Part shown: in pieces, positions 24,827 to 33,358 of the stretch | Layout of the letters: the number at the start of each line of letters is the position of its first letter | Position numbering within the stretch: position 1 is the stretch's first letter | Assembly (NCBI GenBank): GCA_963819715.1 | Contig: CAWFXE010000006.1 | Location: 682,001 to 746,000 of the forward strand | From: DASUPK01 sp963819715 | GTDB lineage: Bacteria; Actinomycetota; Thermoleophilia; Solirubrobacterales; 70-9 | Direction of reading: 5' to 3' | Length of the DNA stretch: 64,000 nucleotides | Position numbers and translations under genes: made by a program | The notes under the pieces: model-generated | What the model was told of the DNA's origin: nothing | The model's input: only the letters and a program-made list of their open reading frames with translations | Databases searched by the model: none

Positions 24827-25677
24827 TGGCTGACGACGAGCAGCAGAACGACGCGCCGCAGGACGAGCAGCAGCCCGAGGAGGCTGTGGCCGGGGACGCC
24901 GCGACCGAGGGCGAGGCCCCAGTCGAGGAGCAGCCCCAGGCCGAGGAAGCTCCCGCCGAGGAGCAGACCGCAACCGAAGAGGAGCAGCCTCCCCGCGAGG
25001 AGGCGCTCGCCGAGGATGCGGCCACCGAGGACGACAGCCCCGCCGAGGAGGCGGCTGCACCCGCTGAGCAAGCTCCCGCCGAGGCCGAGGCCAAGAAGCA
25101 GAAGAAGGAAGACGTCGTTCCCGGCGCTGAGCTCGACCCGATCGCGATCGAGCCCGAGCGCCAGCTGGACGCCGAGGAGCGCGCCCGCCAGGAGGCCGAG
25201 GAGGATGAGCGCGCCCGGCGCGAGCGCGAGCTCATCGGCGAGGGGGATGAGGAGGCCCCTCTGGCCGCCCAGCCCGCCAAGCTCTCCGGCGATGCGACCT
25301 ACTCGGCGACTGGCAAGCGCAAGTCCTCGGTCGCCCGCGTGATCCTGCGTTCGGGCGACGGCACCATCCAGGTGAACAAGCGCGCTCTCGATGAGTACTT
25401 CCCGCGCGCCTACCTGCAGACCGTCGCGAAGCAGCCTCTCGTTCAGAGCGGCTACGAGGGCAACGTCGACGTACGCATCCGCGTGCACGGCGGCGGCATC
25501 TCGGGCCAGGCGGCCGCGGTCCGCCACGGCATCGCCCGCGCTCTCTGCGACGTGGACCCAGCGCTCCGCCCCGAGCTGAAGCGACGGGGCATGCTGACCC
25601 GTGACGCGCGGGTCAAGGAGCGCCGCAAGGCCGGCCTTAAGAAGGCCCGCAAGAAGCCTCAGTTCAGTAAGCGCTAG
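24826..25677 (+). CDS. rpsI: Ribosomal protein S9 with long acidic N-terminal extension
   Basis: 283 residues, about double the usual length. The ATG overlaps the rplM stop by 1 bp. Residues 1 to about 155 are a low-complexity Glu/Ala/Gln/Pro region, strongly acidic, turning mixed-charge (EERARQEAEEDERARRERE) before the S9 core starts around 157 (YSATGKRKSSVARVILRSGDG). The core is complete: VRIRVHGGGISGQAAAVRHGIARAL and the C-terminal tail KKARKKPQFSKR, whose final Lys-Arg contacts P-site tRNA. Shorter extensions are known in some actinobacterial S9 proteins. There is no internal start with a good ribosome-binding site near the core. Confidence 0.95.
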   Translation: MADDEQQNDAPQDEQQPEEAVAGDAATEGEAPVEEQPQAEEAPAEEQTATEEEQPPREEALAEDAATEDDSPAEEAAAPAEQAPAEAEAKKQKKEDVVPGAELDPIAIEPERQLDAEERARQEAEEDERARRERELIGEGDEEAPLAAQPAKLSGDATYSATGKRKSSVARVILRSGDGTIQVNKRALDEYFPRAYLQTVAKQPLVQSGYEGNVDVRIRVHGGGISGQAAAVRHGIARALCDVDPALRPELKRRGMLTRDARVKERRKAGLKKARKKPQFSKR

Positions 25678-25688
25678 CGTCCGCCGCG

Positions 25689-26996
25689 GTGGCGGAGAGG
25701 AGATTCTTCGGGACCGATGGAGTCCGGGGGCCCGTGGGCGAATTGCTCACCCCCGACCTCGCCGTGCGGCTAGGTCGCGCCGCCGCGCTGCGCGATGAGG
25801 CCGAGCACCCGCAGGTCCTGATCGTCCGTGACACGCGCGAGTCGGGGCCGATGCTCGAGGAGGCCCTGGCGGCCGGTGTCGCCGCCGGCGGGGGCGACGC
25901 GATGCTCGGCGGCGTCCTGCCGACGCCCGCCGCATCCGTGCTGGCGCGCCGGCTGAGCTTCGATCTCGCCGCGGTGGTGTCCGCCTCCCACAATCCGTTC
26001 GCCGACAACGGGATCAAGTTCTTCAATTCACGCGGCACCAAGCTGGCCGACGAGGCGGAGCTCGAGATCGAGGGATTGATGGACGCGGACACCGGCGAGA
26101 GCGTCGGGGGCGTCCGCTCGCTGGAGGGCGCGTTCGACGACTACGTAAGGGAGCTCCGTTCGGCGTTCCAGCTCGACCTCTCCGGCATGAAGGTGGCGCT
26201 GGACTGCGCGAACGGCGCCACCTTCCGGGCGGCCCCCGTCATCTTCCAGGCGCTCGGCGCGGAACTTGTCCTGACCGCCGTCGAGCCCGACGGCCGCAAC
26301 ATCAACGCCGACTGCGGCTCGACCCACCCGGAGGGGCTGATCGAGATCGTCCGCTCGTCCGGGGCGGACATCGGCTTCGCCTACGACGGGGACGGAGACC
26401 GCCTGCTCGCCGTCGACGGCAAGGGCCGCCTGCATGACGGCGACGATCTGATCGCCCTGATCGCACTGGACCTGCAGAAGCGCGGCGAGCTCGACGGTGG
26501 CGTGGCGGTGACCGTGATGACCAACTTCGGGTTCATGACCACGATGGAGAGAGCCGGGATCGAGGTCGTCCAGACACAGGTCGGCGACCGCTACGTGATT
26601 GAGCAGCTGGTCGAGCGCGATTGGCGGATCGGCGGCGAGCAGTCGGGTCACATCGTCTGGACCGATTTCACGCCGACGGGCGATGGAATCGCGGCGTCGC
26701 TGCTGGTGCTCCGGGCCCTCGGGAAGCGCCGCCTCGAGGACGTCGAGCCATTCGAGCGCCTGCCCCAGCGCCTCGAGAACGTCACGGTCGGGGACCGCGG
26801 GGCGATCGAGAACGCAGCCGGGGTATGGAAGGCGGTCGACGAGGAGAACGCGAAGCTCGAGGGCCGCGGCCGGGTCCTGGTCCGTCCCTCGGGAACGGAG
26901 CCGCTGGTCCGGGTGATGATCGAGGCCCCGGACGAAGCTGAATGCGAGGCGATCTGCAATCTGCTGGTCGACCTGGTCAAGCGCGAGCTGTCCTGA
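25689..26996 (+). CDS. glmM: Phosphoglucosamine mutase
   Basis: 435 residues from a GTG (AERRFFGTDGVRGPVG). It interconverts glucosamine 6-phosphate and glucosamine 1-phosphate on the way to UDP-GlcNAc. The phosphoserine motif is VVSASHNPFADNGIKFF (about residue 98), the Mg2+ loop is AYDGDGDRLLAVD, sugar recognition is GGEQSGHIV and the phosphate loop is VRPSGTEPLVRVMIEAP. It follows rplM-rpsI, the conserved actinobacterial order, with glmS next. Confidence 0.96.
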   Translation: MAERRFFGTDGVRGPVGELLTPDLAVRLGRAAALRDEAEHPQVLIVRDTRESGPMLEEALAAGVAAGGGDAMLGGVLPTPAASVLARRLSFDLAAVVSASHNPFADNGIKFFNSRGTKLADEAELEIEGLMDADTGESVGGVRSLEGAFDDYVRELRSAFQLDLSGMKVALDCANGATFRAAPVIFQALGAELVLTAVEPDGRNINADCGSTHPEGLIEIVRSSGADIGFAYDGDGDRLLAVDGKGRLHDGDDLIALIALDLQKRGELDGGVAVTVMTNFGFMTTMERAGIEVVQTQVGDRYVIEQLVERDWRIGGEQSGHIVWTDFTPTGDGIAASLLVLRALGKRRLEDVEPFERLPQRLENVTVGDRGAIENAAGVWKAVDEENAKLEGRGRVLVRPSGTEPLVRVMIEAPDEAECEAICNLLVDLVKRELS

Positions 26997-27120
26997 CGTC
27001 AGCGCCATTGCTCTACTTGCTGCTGGGCGGCGGACGGCCCGACGCCGACTGCATGTGCCTGGTGCCGCTGCCCCCGTTGCCCTGACCAACTGACGGGTTT
27101 GTGGCAAGTGGGCCGGAGTT

Positions 27121-27148
27121 TTGCCGTCCAGCCGTCTGCCACTACCCT
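27121..27148 (+). promoter_or_regulatory. Promoter of glmS (TTGCCG - 16 bp - TACCCT)
   Basis: The -35 TTGCCG (27121-27126) and -10 TACCCT (27143-27148) are spaced by 16 bp, and the ATG follows 12 nt after the -10. The mRNA leader would be about 5 nt, so no glmS ribozyme or other long leader can be present. Confidence 0.6.
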
Positions 27149-27159
27149 GTATCGCCCTT

Positions 27160-29028
27160 ATGTGCGGCATCGTCGGATATGTAGGTGACCGACCGTGCCG
27201 GGACTTGCTGATCGCCGGATTGGAGAAGCTGGAGTACCGAGGCTATGACTCCGCCGGTATCTCAGTGCTCTCGGACGGCGAGATCGACAGCGTGCGCGCC
27301 GTCGGCAACCTGGCGAACCTGCGCGCGGCCGTCGAGGAGCAGTCTGAAAACGGCGACTCCGGCTCGGTCGCGGTCGCGGCAAAGCCTGGGACCATCGGCC
27401 TCGGCCACACCCGGTGGGCCACCCACGGCCGCGTCACCGAGGAGAACGCCCATCCGCACGGCGACTGCCAGGACGAGATCCACATCGTCCTCAACGGGAT
27501 CGTCGAGAACCACGCCGAGCTGCGGCGCGAGCTGAAGGAGCAGAGCCACGAGTTCACCTCGGAGACCGACGCGGAGATCGTTGCCCACCTGATCGAGCGC
27601 CATTACGAGGGAGACCTGACCCAGGCCGTGCGCGGGGCCTTCGGCGACCTGCGCGGCCACTACGCCTTCGTCGCGATGCACAACGATCACGAGGACACGT
27701 TGGTCGCCGCGCGCAAGGAGTGCCCGCTGATCGTCGGCCTGGGCGAGGACGAGAACTTCGTGGCCTCCGCGATCCCCGCGTTCCTGGCGGAGACGCGGCG
27801 CGCCCTCGGGATCAAGAACGACGAGATCGTCACCGTCCACAAGCGCGACGTCACCGTGATGGACGCGGAGGGCAACGTCGTGGACGGCCGCGAGCCGATC
27901 GAGGTCACCTGGGACGAAGACGCTGCCGAGAAGGGCGGCTATGACACGTTCATGCTCAAGGAAATCCATGAGCAGCCGGACGCGGTCGCCGAAACGATCA
28001 CCGACCGGCTGCCGACGCTGGACGGGGTGGATCTCTCCGACGTCGACCTCGACGACGAGTTCCTGAAGGGGATCGAGCGGATTGTGATCGTCGCCTGCGG
28101 GACCTCCTACCACTCAGGCCTGGTCGGTCGGTACGCGATCGAGCAGTGGGCGCGCGTTCCGGTGGAGATGGATATCGCCTCCGAGTACCGCTACCGGAAG
28201 CCGGTCCACAAGCCCAACGACCTCGTCATCGGGATCACCCAGTCGGGCGAGACCGCCGACACGCTCGCCGCGATGCGGCTGGCCAAGGAGGGTGGCTCGA
28301 AGGTGCTCACGATCTGCAACGTGATGGGCAGCCAGGCCACTCGCGATGCCGACGCCGTCCTCTTCACGCGCTCGGGAATCGAGATCAGCGTCGCCGCCAC
28401 CAAAACGTTCGTCAGCCAGGTCGCCGCCATGTACCTGCTCGGCCTGCGACTCGCGGAGCTGCGCGGGACGATGGAGCCGGAGCGGCTCGCGGAGCTCGTC
28501 GCCGAGCTCAAGTCGCTGCCCCACAAGATCCAGGAGACGATCGTTTCCTGCGACGAGCGGGTCAAGGAGATTGCGCATGAGGAGCACGACCAGCGCTTCT
28601 TCATGTACATCGGCCGGCACATCGGCCTCTCGGTCTGCCTGGAGGGCGCGCTGAAGTTGAAGGAGGTCTCCTACATCCCGGCCGACGCCTACGCCGCCGG
28701 CGAGATGAAGCACGGCCCGATTGCGTTGCTGGACGAGTCCACGCCGGTGATCGCGGTCGCGACGGACAGCCCGGTCGTGGAGAAGATGCTCTCCAACATG
28801 GAGGAGGTCCGAGCGCGCGGAGCCGACGTGATCGCCGTGGCCACAGAGGGCTCCGATGCGGTCGAGGAGGTCGCCGACCAGACGATCTTCGTCCCGCGCA
28901 CCGACTGGATCGTGCAGCCGATCGTCGCGATCGTGCCGCTGCAGCTGCTCGCCTATTACATCGCCCGCGAGAACGGGCTGAACGTCGACCAGCCGCGCAA
29001 TCTCGCCAAGACGGTCACCGTCGAGTAG
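27160..29028 (+). CDS. glmS: Glutamine-fructose-6-phosphate aminotransferase (isomerising)
   Basis: 622 residues from the ATG at 27160, which is required because the mature enzyme must begin with the catalytic Cys (MCGIVGYVG). It makes glucosamine 6-phosphate from fructose 6-phosphate and glutamine. The N-terminal glutaminase domain (GLEKLEYRGYDSAGI, GHTRWATHGRVTEENAHPH) is followed by two SIS sugar-isomerase domains (ACGTSYHSGLVGRY; IGRHIGLSVCLEGALKLKEVSYIPADAYAAGEMKHGPIALLDE) and the terminal NLAKTVTVE, the usual C-terminal tail. It works with glmM 163 bp upstream. Confidence 0.97.
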   Translation: MCGIVGYVGDRPCRDLLIAGLEKLEYRGYDSAGISVLSDGEIDSVRAVGNLANLRAAVEEQSENGDSGSVAVAAKPGTIGLGHTRWATHGRVTEENAHPHGDCQDEIHIVLNGIVENHAELRRELKEQSHEFTSETDAEIVAHLIERHYEGDLTQAVRGAFGDLRGHYAFVAMHNDHEDTLVAARKECPLIVGLGEDENFVASAIPAFLAETRRALGIKNDEIVTVHKRDVTVMDAEGNVVDGREPIEVTWDEDAAEKGGYDTFMLKEIHEQPDAVAETITDRLPTLDGVDLSDVDLDDEFLKGIERIVIVACGTSYHSGLVGRYAIEQWARVPVEMDIASEYRYRKPVHKPNDLVIGITQSGETADTLAAMRLAKEGGSKVLTICNVMGSQATRDADAVLFTRSGIEISVAATKTFVSQVAAMYLLGLRLAELRGTMEPERLAELVAELKSLPHKIQETIVSCDERVKEIAHEEHDQRFFMYIGRHIGLSVCLEGALKLKEVSYIPADAYAAGEMKHGPIALLDESTPVIAVATDSPVVEKMLSNMEEVRARGADVIAVATEGSDAVEEVADQTIFVPRTDWIVQPIVAIVPLQLLAYYIARENGLNVDQPRNLAKTVTVE

Positions 29029-29034
29029 CCCCGC

Positions 29035-29040
29035 TAGGAT
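29035..29040 (+). promoter_or_regulatory. -10 box (TAGGAT) of the DUF3352 lipoprotein gene
   Basis: TAGGAT ends 11 nt before the GTG at 29051, directly after the glmS stop; no Shine-Dalgarno lies between. It suggests independent, near-leaderless transcription. Confidence 0.4.
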
Positions 29041-29050
29041 TGCCCGCCTC

Positions 29051-30586
29051 GTGAGCTCCCGCCGATCCACCGCGCTTGTGCTTGCCTGCGTCGCCGTTCC
29101 CGCCGCGATCCTCGCGGGCTGTGGCGGCGGTGGCGGTAGCAGCGACGTCGACGTTGGACCCGCAGCGGCGGTGCCGGCGAATACGCCGATCTATCTCGAC
29201 GCCACCGTCAAGCCCACCGGCACGGCCCAGTCCGACGCCCAGGCGGCTCTCGGCAAGATCCTCGACACCCCTGATCCGGGCGCCAAGATCATCTCGCTGA
29301 TCGAGGACCAGTCGAAGGCCGACGGCCATCCCATCAACTTCGCTCAGGATGTCTCGCCGTGGCTCGGCGAGAAGGCCGGCGCTTTCTTCACCTCGCTCGG
29401 GCAGGGCTCGCAGGGCGCCGCGGTCGTCGAGACGACGAACCCATCGGCCGCCCTGGCGTTCGCGCAGAAGGTCTCGGGTGATACGGCGACCGACCCGGCG
29501 CCGCAGACCTACAACGGCTCCAGCTATCAGACCGACAAGAGCAATCCCGGACAGGTCTTCGGGATGGTCGGCGACTTCCTCGTCGAGGGTGACCTGGCGG
29601 GATTCAAGTCCGCGGTCGACGCCAACGGCGGTGACTCGCTCGGGGACAACAGCGACTTCAAGGATTCGATAGGCGACCTGCCCTCCGACCGGCTGGGCAC
29701 GCTCTACACGGTCCCCAAGACCTTCATCGACGCTCTCGGCAGCCAGGTCGACGCGCAGAGCAAGGCGGCGATCGAGCAGTCCGGAGGCGAGAACCTGACC
29801 GCACCCGTCGCCGGCGCGCTGACCGCCACGGCCAACTCGTTCGAGTTCGAGGCGACGGGCGGCAGTCAGGGTGTCGATTCGCCGGAGAGCTCGCTGATCG
29901 CCGATGCTCCGGCGCAGTCCTGGCTCGCCTTCGGCCTCGGCAACCTCGGCGACAGTGTCAAGCGGACGCTGAATCAGCTCAAGGCCCAGATTCCCAACTT
30001 CGACTCCGTCCAGCAGCAGATCGAGCAGACCACCGGCTCCTCGCTCGACCAGCTCACCGGATCGCTCGGCGACGCCGTCATCTACGTGCAGGGGACCACC
30101 CAGTCGACCCTGTCCGGCGCGCTCGTCGTCCAGTCCAAGGATCCCGACCTGACGGGGCGTCTCCTGAGCCAGCTTCAGGGACTGCTGCAGCTCGGCGGAG
30201 CGATCAAGCCGCTGCAGCTCTCGGGCGGCGGCACCGGCTTTCAGCTGTCCGACCCGAGCATCCCCAAGCCGATCGAGATCGCCCAGCAGGGAGACAAGAT
30301 CGTCATCGGCTACGGCCCGGGGTCGGCCGAAGCGAGCCTGAAGCCGGCCCAGACGCTGTCGAGCTCTCCGGCCTTCATGGCCGCGCACGACCAGATTTCC
30401 TCGCTCGGCACCGATCTGTTCGTCGACCTGAAGTCCGTCTTCGCCCTCGCCGAGTCCTCCGGCGCCAAGTCCGATCCCGGCTATCGGCAGGCAAAGCCCT
30501 ACCTCGACGGGCTCAGCTACGTCGTCACCGGCTCGGGCACGAGCGGCGACAAGGCCGAGTTCAAGGCGATCCTGGGCCTCAAGTAG
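29051..30586 (+). CDS. DUF3352-type surface lipoprotein
   Basis: 511 residues from a GTG. A lipobox signal (VPAAILAGCGGGG) is followed by a long soluble region of repeating structure: PANTPIYLDATVKPTG, WLGEKAGAFFTS, YTVPKTFIDAL, WLAFGLGNLGDSVKRTLNQLK, LTGSLGDAVIYVQG, and IGYGPGSAEASLKPAQTLSSSPAFMAAHDQI. The pattern of 'aYvpadaplyl...' and 'g.v.p.aa' segments matches the DUF3352 family of actinobacterial exported proteins. The function is unknown; the protein is predicted to be anchored outside the membrane. Confidence 0.82.
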   Translation: MSSRRSTALVLACVAVPAAILAGCGGGGGSSDVDVGPAAAVPANTPIYLDATVKPTGTAQSDAQAALGKILDTPDPGAKIISLIEDQSKADGHPINFAQDVSPWLGEKAGAFFTSLGQGSQGAAVVETTNPSAALAFAQKVSGDTATDPAPQTYNGSSYQTDKSNPGQVFGMVGDFLVEGDLAGFKSAVDANGGDSLGDNSDFKDSIGDLPSDRLGTLYTVPKTFIDALGSQVDAQSKAAIEQSGGENLTAPVAGALTATANSFEFEATGGSQGVDSPESSLIADAPAQSWLAFGLGNLGDSVKRTLNQLKAQIPNFDSVQQQIEQTTGSSLDQLTGSLGDAVIYVQGTTQSTLSGALVVQSKDPDLTGRLLSQLQGLLQLGGAIKPLQLSGGGTGFQLSDPSIPKPIEIAQQGDKIVIGYGPGSAEASLKPAQTLSSSPAFMAAHDQISSLGTDLFVDLKSVFALAESSGAKSDPGYRQAKPYLDGLSYVVTGSGTSGDKAEFKAILGLK

Positions 30587-30596
30587 GTCCGCTCGT

Positions 30597-30941
30597 ATGT
30601 CGACCGGCGTCGGCATCGACCTGATCGAGATCGAGCGTGTCGAGCGGGCGCTCGAACGCCGTCCGGGGCTGGCTGAGCGGCTCTTCACGCCCAATGAGCT
30701 TGCATACGCGCGAGCTCGTGCCCGACCCGGGCAGCACCTTGCGGCGCGGTTCGCGGCGAAGGAGGCCGTGATCAAGGCGCTCGGCACCGGCGTCCCGCTT
30801 CGCGAAATCGAGGTGTTGAGCGGTGAGCCGCCCAGGGTGGAGCTCCACGGCCGGGCGGCCGAGGTCGCCGGCGAGAGGGCCGTCGCCATCTCGCTGACGC
30901 ACTCGCGGGAGAGTGCGGCGGCCGTCGCGATTGCCGCGTGA
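30597..30941 (+). CDS. acpS: Holo-[acyl-carrier-protein] synthase
   Basis: 114 residues. It transfers 4'-phosphopantetheine from CoA to the serine of ACP. GVGIDLIEIERVERALERRP carries the Mg2+-binding Asp, and HLAARFAAKEAVIKALG the Glu/Lys motif; ISLTHSRESAAAVAIA closes the domain. It sits 10 bp after the DUF3352 gene and overlaps the MBL gene by 4 bp. acpS near nnr and alr is a widespread order. Confidence 0.95.
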   Translation: MSTGVGIDLIEIERVERALERRPGLAERLFTPNELAYARARARPGQHLAARFAAKEAVIKALGTGVPLREIEVLSGEPPRVELHGRAAEVAGERAVAISLTHSRESAAAVAIAA

Positions 30942-31969
30942 GCATGCGCGGGCGCATAGCCGTGGCGATGACCAAGCGGACGTTGCCGCGGCGCATGAGC
31001 GCCGATCCGGTGGCCGATATGCCGGACGGCCTGCACATCGCGATCTGCGGCTCCGGGTCGCCGCTTCCCGATCCCAAGAGGGGTAACCCTTGCGTTGCGG
31101 TGATCGCGGGCCGGCGGGTGTTCATCGTCGATGCGGGAGAGCAGGCGTCCGAGACGCTCAACCGCATGGGCATCGATCCGGGCGGGATCGAGGTCGTGCT
31201 CCTGACCCACTTCCACTCCGATCACATCGGCGGACTCGGCAGCCTCGCAATCCAACGCTGGGTCGCCCAGCACTCGACGGGCAGGATGCACGTGATCGGC
31301 CCACCCGGGGTCGAGCGGGTCATCGCCGGGCTCAACGAGGCATACGCACTCGACAACGGCTACCGCACCGCGCACCACGGCGAGGAGGTCGCCCCGTCCG
31401 CCACCGCGGGCATGACGGCGGAGACCTTCGACCTCGCGGATGGAACGGACTCCACGGTCGTGCTCGACGACGGCGGCCTGAAGATCACCGCGTTCCGCGT
31501 CGACCATTCTCCGGCCGAGCCGGCGGTCGGCTTCCGCTTCGACTACGAGGGCCGCAGCCTCGTGGTCAGCGGCGACACCAACTACTCCCCGGATCTCGTC
31601 AGAGTGGCCGCTGGCGCCGATCTGCTCGTCCACGACGCCCTCTCCCCGGAGCTCACCAAGCTCGTCGAGGATGCAGCGGGAGCCGCGGGCTTGTCCGCGC
31701 GGGCCAAGATCTTCTCCGACATCCCCGACTACCACGCGAGCCCGGCCGAGGCGGCCGACGCGGCTCGGGAGGCCGGAGTCGGGGCGCTGGCGCTGACCCA
31801 CATAGTCCCGCCGCTGCCGCTGAAGTCACTGGAGGGTCCGTTCCTCGGGGACGCGCGCAAGCGGTTCGGTGGCCCGCTCTGGATCGCCAAGGACGGCGAC
31901 CTCTACAGCCTGCCGGCCGGCGGCGGCCTCGACCGCTCCACGATGATCGGCCGCGGTCCCGGCTCCTAG
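30938..31969 (+). CDS. Metallo-beta-lactamase-fold hydrolase (RNase Z-like/arylsulfatase-like)
   Basis: 343 residues from a GTG overlapping acpS. The first ~30 residues are basic and variable; the conserved domain begins LHIAICGSGSPLPDPKRGNPCVAVIAG. Metal ligands: HFHSDHIGG (HxHxDH), the Asp in VVSGDTNYSPDL, His in LVHDAL, and His in LALTHIVPP. The GSGSPLPDPKRGN start is like RNase Z and alkylsulfatase relatives, but the substrate is not known. Its TAG stop coincides with the left end of the inverted-repeat element. Confidence 0.88.
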   Translation: MSMRGRIAVAMTKRTLPRRMSADPVADMPDGLHIAICGSGSPLPDPKRGNPCVAVIAGRRVFIVDAGEQASETLNRMGIDPGGIEVVLLTHFHSDHIGGLGSLAIQRWVAQHSTGRMHVIGPPGVERVIAGLNEAYALDNGYRTAHHGEEVAPSATAGMTAETFDLADGTDSTVVLDDGGLKITAFRVDHSPAEPAVGFRFDYEGRSLVVSGDTNYSPDLVRVAAGADLLVHDALSPELTKLVEDAAGAAGLSARAKIFSDIPDYHASPAEAADAAREAGVGALALTHIVPPLPLKSLEGPFLGDARKRFGGPLWIAKDGDLYSLPAGGGLDRSTMIGRGPGS

Positions 31970-32133
31970 ACGATCGATTCCAAATCCCCGCGCACCCGGA
32001 TGACGCGCCTGGCGCTTCGCATCTCGGCGTCCTCGGGCTTGCCCTTGGCACCACCAAGGGCTGCGCCCTGGGTTTTTGAGCTGCTCGGCCAGACGCGCCC
32101 CCGGGCGCAGGCCGATTTGGAATCAACCGTCTA
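31967..32133 (+). mobile_element. 167-bp MITE-like inverted-repeat element at the MBL gene stop codon
   Basis: The ends are 20-bp inverted repeats with two mismatches: TAGACGATCGATTCCAAATC at 31967-31986, and the complement of TAGACGGTTGATTCCAAATC at 32114-32133. Each begins with TA, the target duplicated by IS630/Tc1-mariner-type elements, so the element proper would be about 163 bp between the two TAs. The interior is also an imperfect palindrome; its tip is the 8-bp stem GCCCTTGG/CCAAGGGC (32041-32061). No coding capacity. The left TA plus the element's G forms the TAG stop of the MBL gene. Confidence 0.6.
32064..32086 (+). terminator. Possible terminator hairpin within the inverted-repeat element
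   Basis: Near the centre of the element a short stem with the sequence AGGGC-TGC-GCCCT is followed by GGGTTTTTG. It could end transcription from the MBL operon. The pairing competes with the longer palindrome. Confidence 0.35.
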
Positions 32134-32149
32134 GACCGGCTTCACGGCT

Positions 32150-33319
32150 CTACTTGGCCCGCCGCTTCGCCTTGGCCTGCCGGCGCAGGAACGCCTTGGT
32201 CTCGGCGCGGACGTCCGCGACGAGGTTTCCCAGCGCGATGTTCGCGTCGGCCAGGTGTAGTCCCCAGGTCGGATCCGGGGATGGGGTCAGCATCCGGGCT
32301 CCGTCCACCGGGGAGATGATCAGCACGTTGGTGCCGTTGGGACTCTGCACGCATCCTCCGGTGAAGTGGTCCTGCGGCGTCACCCAGGGAGTCGGAGCGG
32401 TCGGCGGCGCGCCGTTGTAGAGGATCAACACGCCGAGGCCGATCGTGCCGGGGAAGGGCGATGTCGGGACCAGGGTGTCGAGCGGCGCCGAGCCGCCACG
32501 GAGAGCCGCCGGATTCGTGCAGAGCACCTGCAGGTCCGGTGCCTCGGGCTGGTTGAAGGCCTGTGAGAGGACGCCCGGCGGCTTGCCGAAGATCGCGTTG
32601 TCGGGAGGCGTCTGGTTGTAGGTCGAGAAGGCGATCACGCAGGAGGTCTGCCGCGGCGAGCGACAGGCGCTCACGTGGCGGAAGACACCGCCGACACCCG
32701 TGCCCTGCTTCACGGTGACGTTGCCGCCGAGCAGAATCGCCGAGACGAGCTTTCGCCGGGCGGCCGGGAACGGGTCGATCTTCTGGCGGACGAGCTCCTC
32801 GAGCATTCCGGCGCCCTGCGAGTGCCCGATCAGGACGACCCCTCGGCCCTTGTTGTAGCGGCGCATGTACTCCTTCCAGGCGGATCGCACGTCCCCGTAG
32901 GCGGTGAGCAGCGCATCTGGAGGCGGCGTCGAGCCGAGTCCCTGGAGGGTGAGCTGCCGGTACATCGGCGCGAAGACGCGGCAGCGCTGCGAGTACCTCG
33001 CCGCCTGGTAGTGGGCGATCGCGGTCTCCTCGGGGTCGATCGAGAGGTCGGAGTTCTCGGTCTTGTCGTCGCTGACCGTCGGATAGACGTAGAAGCAGTC
33101 GATCGGCGGCTTCTTCGCGTTCCGGGGGTTCTCGACGTGGCTCTGACCGGAGGGATCGATCACGGTCGTCTGCAGGCTGCCGAAGCAGGGGTTCGGGTTC
33201 GCACCCGGCTTGCAGAGCCACGTCGTCGCGCCGTGCGCGCCCGCCGGCAGCGCCAGGGCGAGCGCGAAGGCGGCACCGGAAAGCGCCGTGAGCATCAGGC
33301 GATTCAGTCGTCCCTCCAT
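32150..33319 (-). CDS. Secreted DUF3089 family (lipase-like alpha/beta hydrolase) protein
   Basis: 389 residues with a signal peptide (LMLTALSGAAFALALALPAGAHG). Mature features: TTWLCKPG, then PPIDCFYVYPTVSDD, RVFAPMYRQLTL and the nucleophile elbow GHSQGAGML (GxSxG), all typical of the DUF3089 alpha/beta-hydrolase group. The C-terminal part contains FTGGCVQSPNGTNVLI and GLHLADANIALGNLVADVRAE, the likely acid/His region; the catalytic His may be the one in WGLHLADAN. Substrate unknown. The Lys/Arg-rich C-terminus (RRQAKAKRRAK) is a frequent feature of exported proteins here. Confidence 0.87.
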   Translation of the reverse strand: MEGRLNRLMLTALSGAAFALALALPAGAHGATTWLCKPGANPNPCFGSLQTTVIDPSGQSHVENPRNAKKPPIDCFYVYPTVSDDKTENSDLSIDPEETAIAHYQAARYSQRCRVFAPMYRQLTLQGLGSTPPPDALLTAYGDVRSAWKEYMRRYNKGRGVVLIGHSQGAGMLEELVRQKIDPFPAARRKLVSAILLGGNVTVKQGTGVGGVFRHVSACRSPRQTSCVIAFSTYNQTPPDNAIFGKPPGVLSQAFNQPEAPDLQVLCTNPAALRGGSAPLDTLVPTSPFPGTIGLGVLILYNGAPPTAPTPWVTPQDHFTGGCVQSPNGTNVLIISPVDGARMLTPSPDPTWGLHLADANIALGNLVADVRAETKAFLRRQAKAKRRAK

Positions 33320-33345
33320 GGACCTGGCGCCAGGTTATCCCAGAG

Positions 33346-33351
33346 TAGGCT
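33346..33351 (+). promoter_or_regulatory. -10 box (TAGGCT) of the nnr gene
   Basis: TAGGCT ends 8 nt before the ATG at 33359, giving an expected leader of 0-2 nt; longer upstream starts in this frame overlap the divergent DUF3089 gene and lack support. Confidence 0.5.
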
Positions 33352-33358
33352 CACGCCG

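Noticed and set aside
24341..25060. N-terminal extension of the osmoprotectant ATPase gene by about 240 codons on the minus strand
   Set aside because: The extension runs antisense to rplM and rpsI, has no ABC homology, and an ATG at 24340 gives the normal ATPase start.
26997..27159. glmS ribozyme in the gap before glmS (an AGCGCC occurs near 27002)
   Set aside because: The conserved ribozyme core beyond these six bases is absent, and a promoter at 27121-27148 leaves a leader of only about 5 nt.
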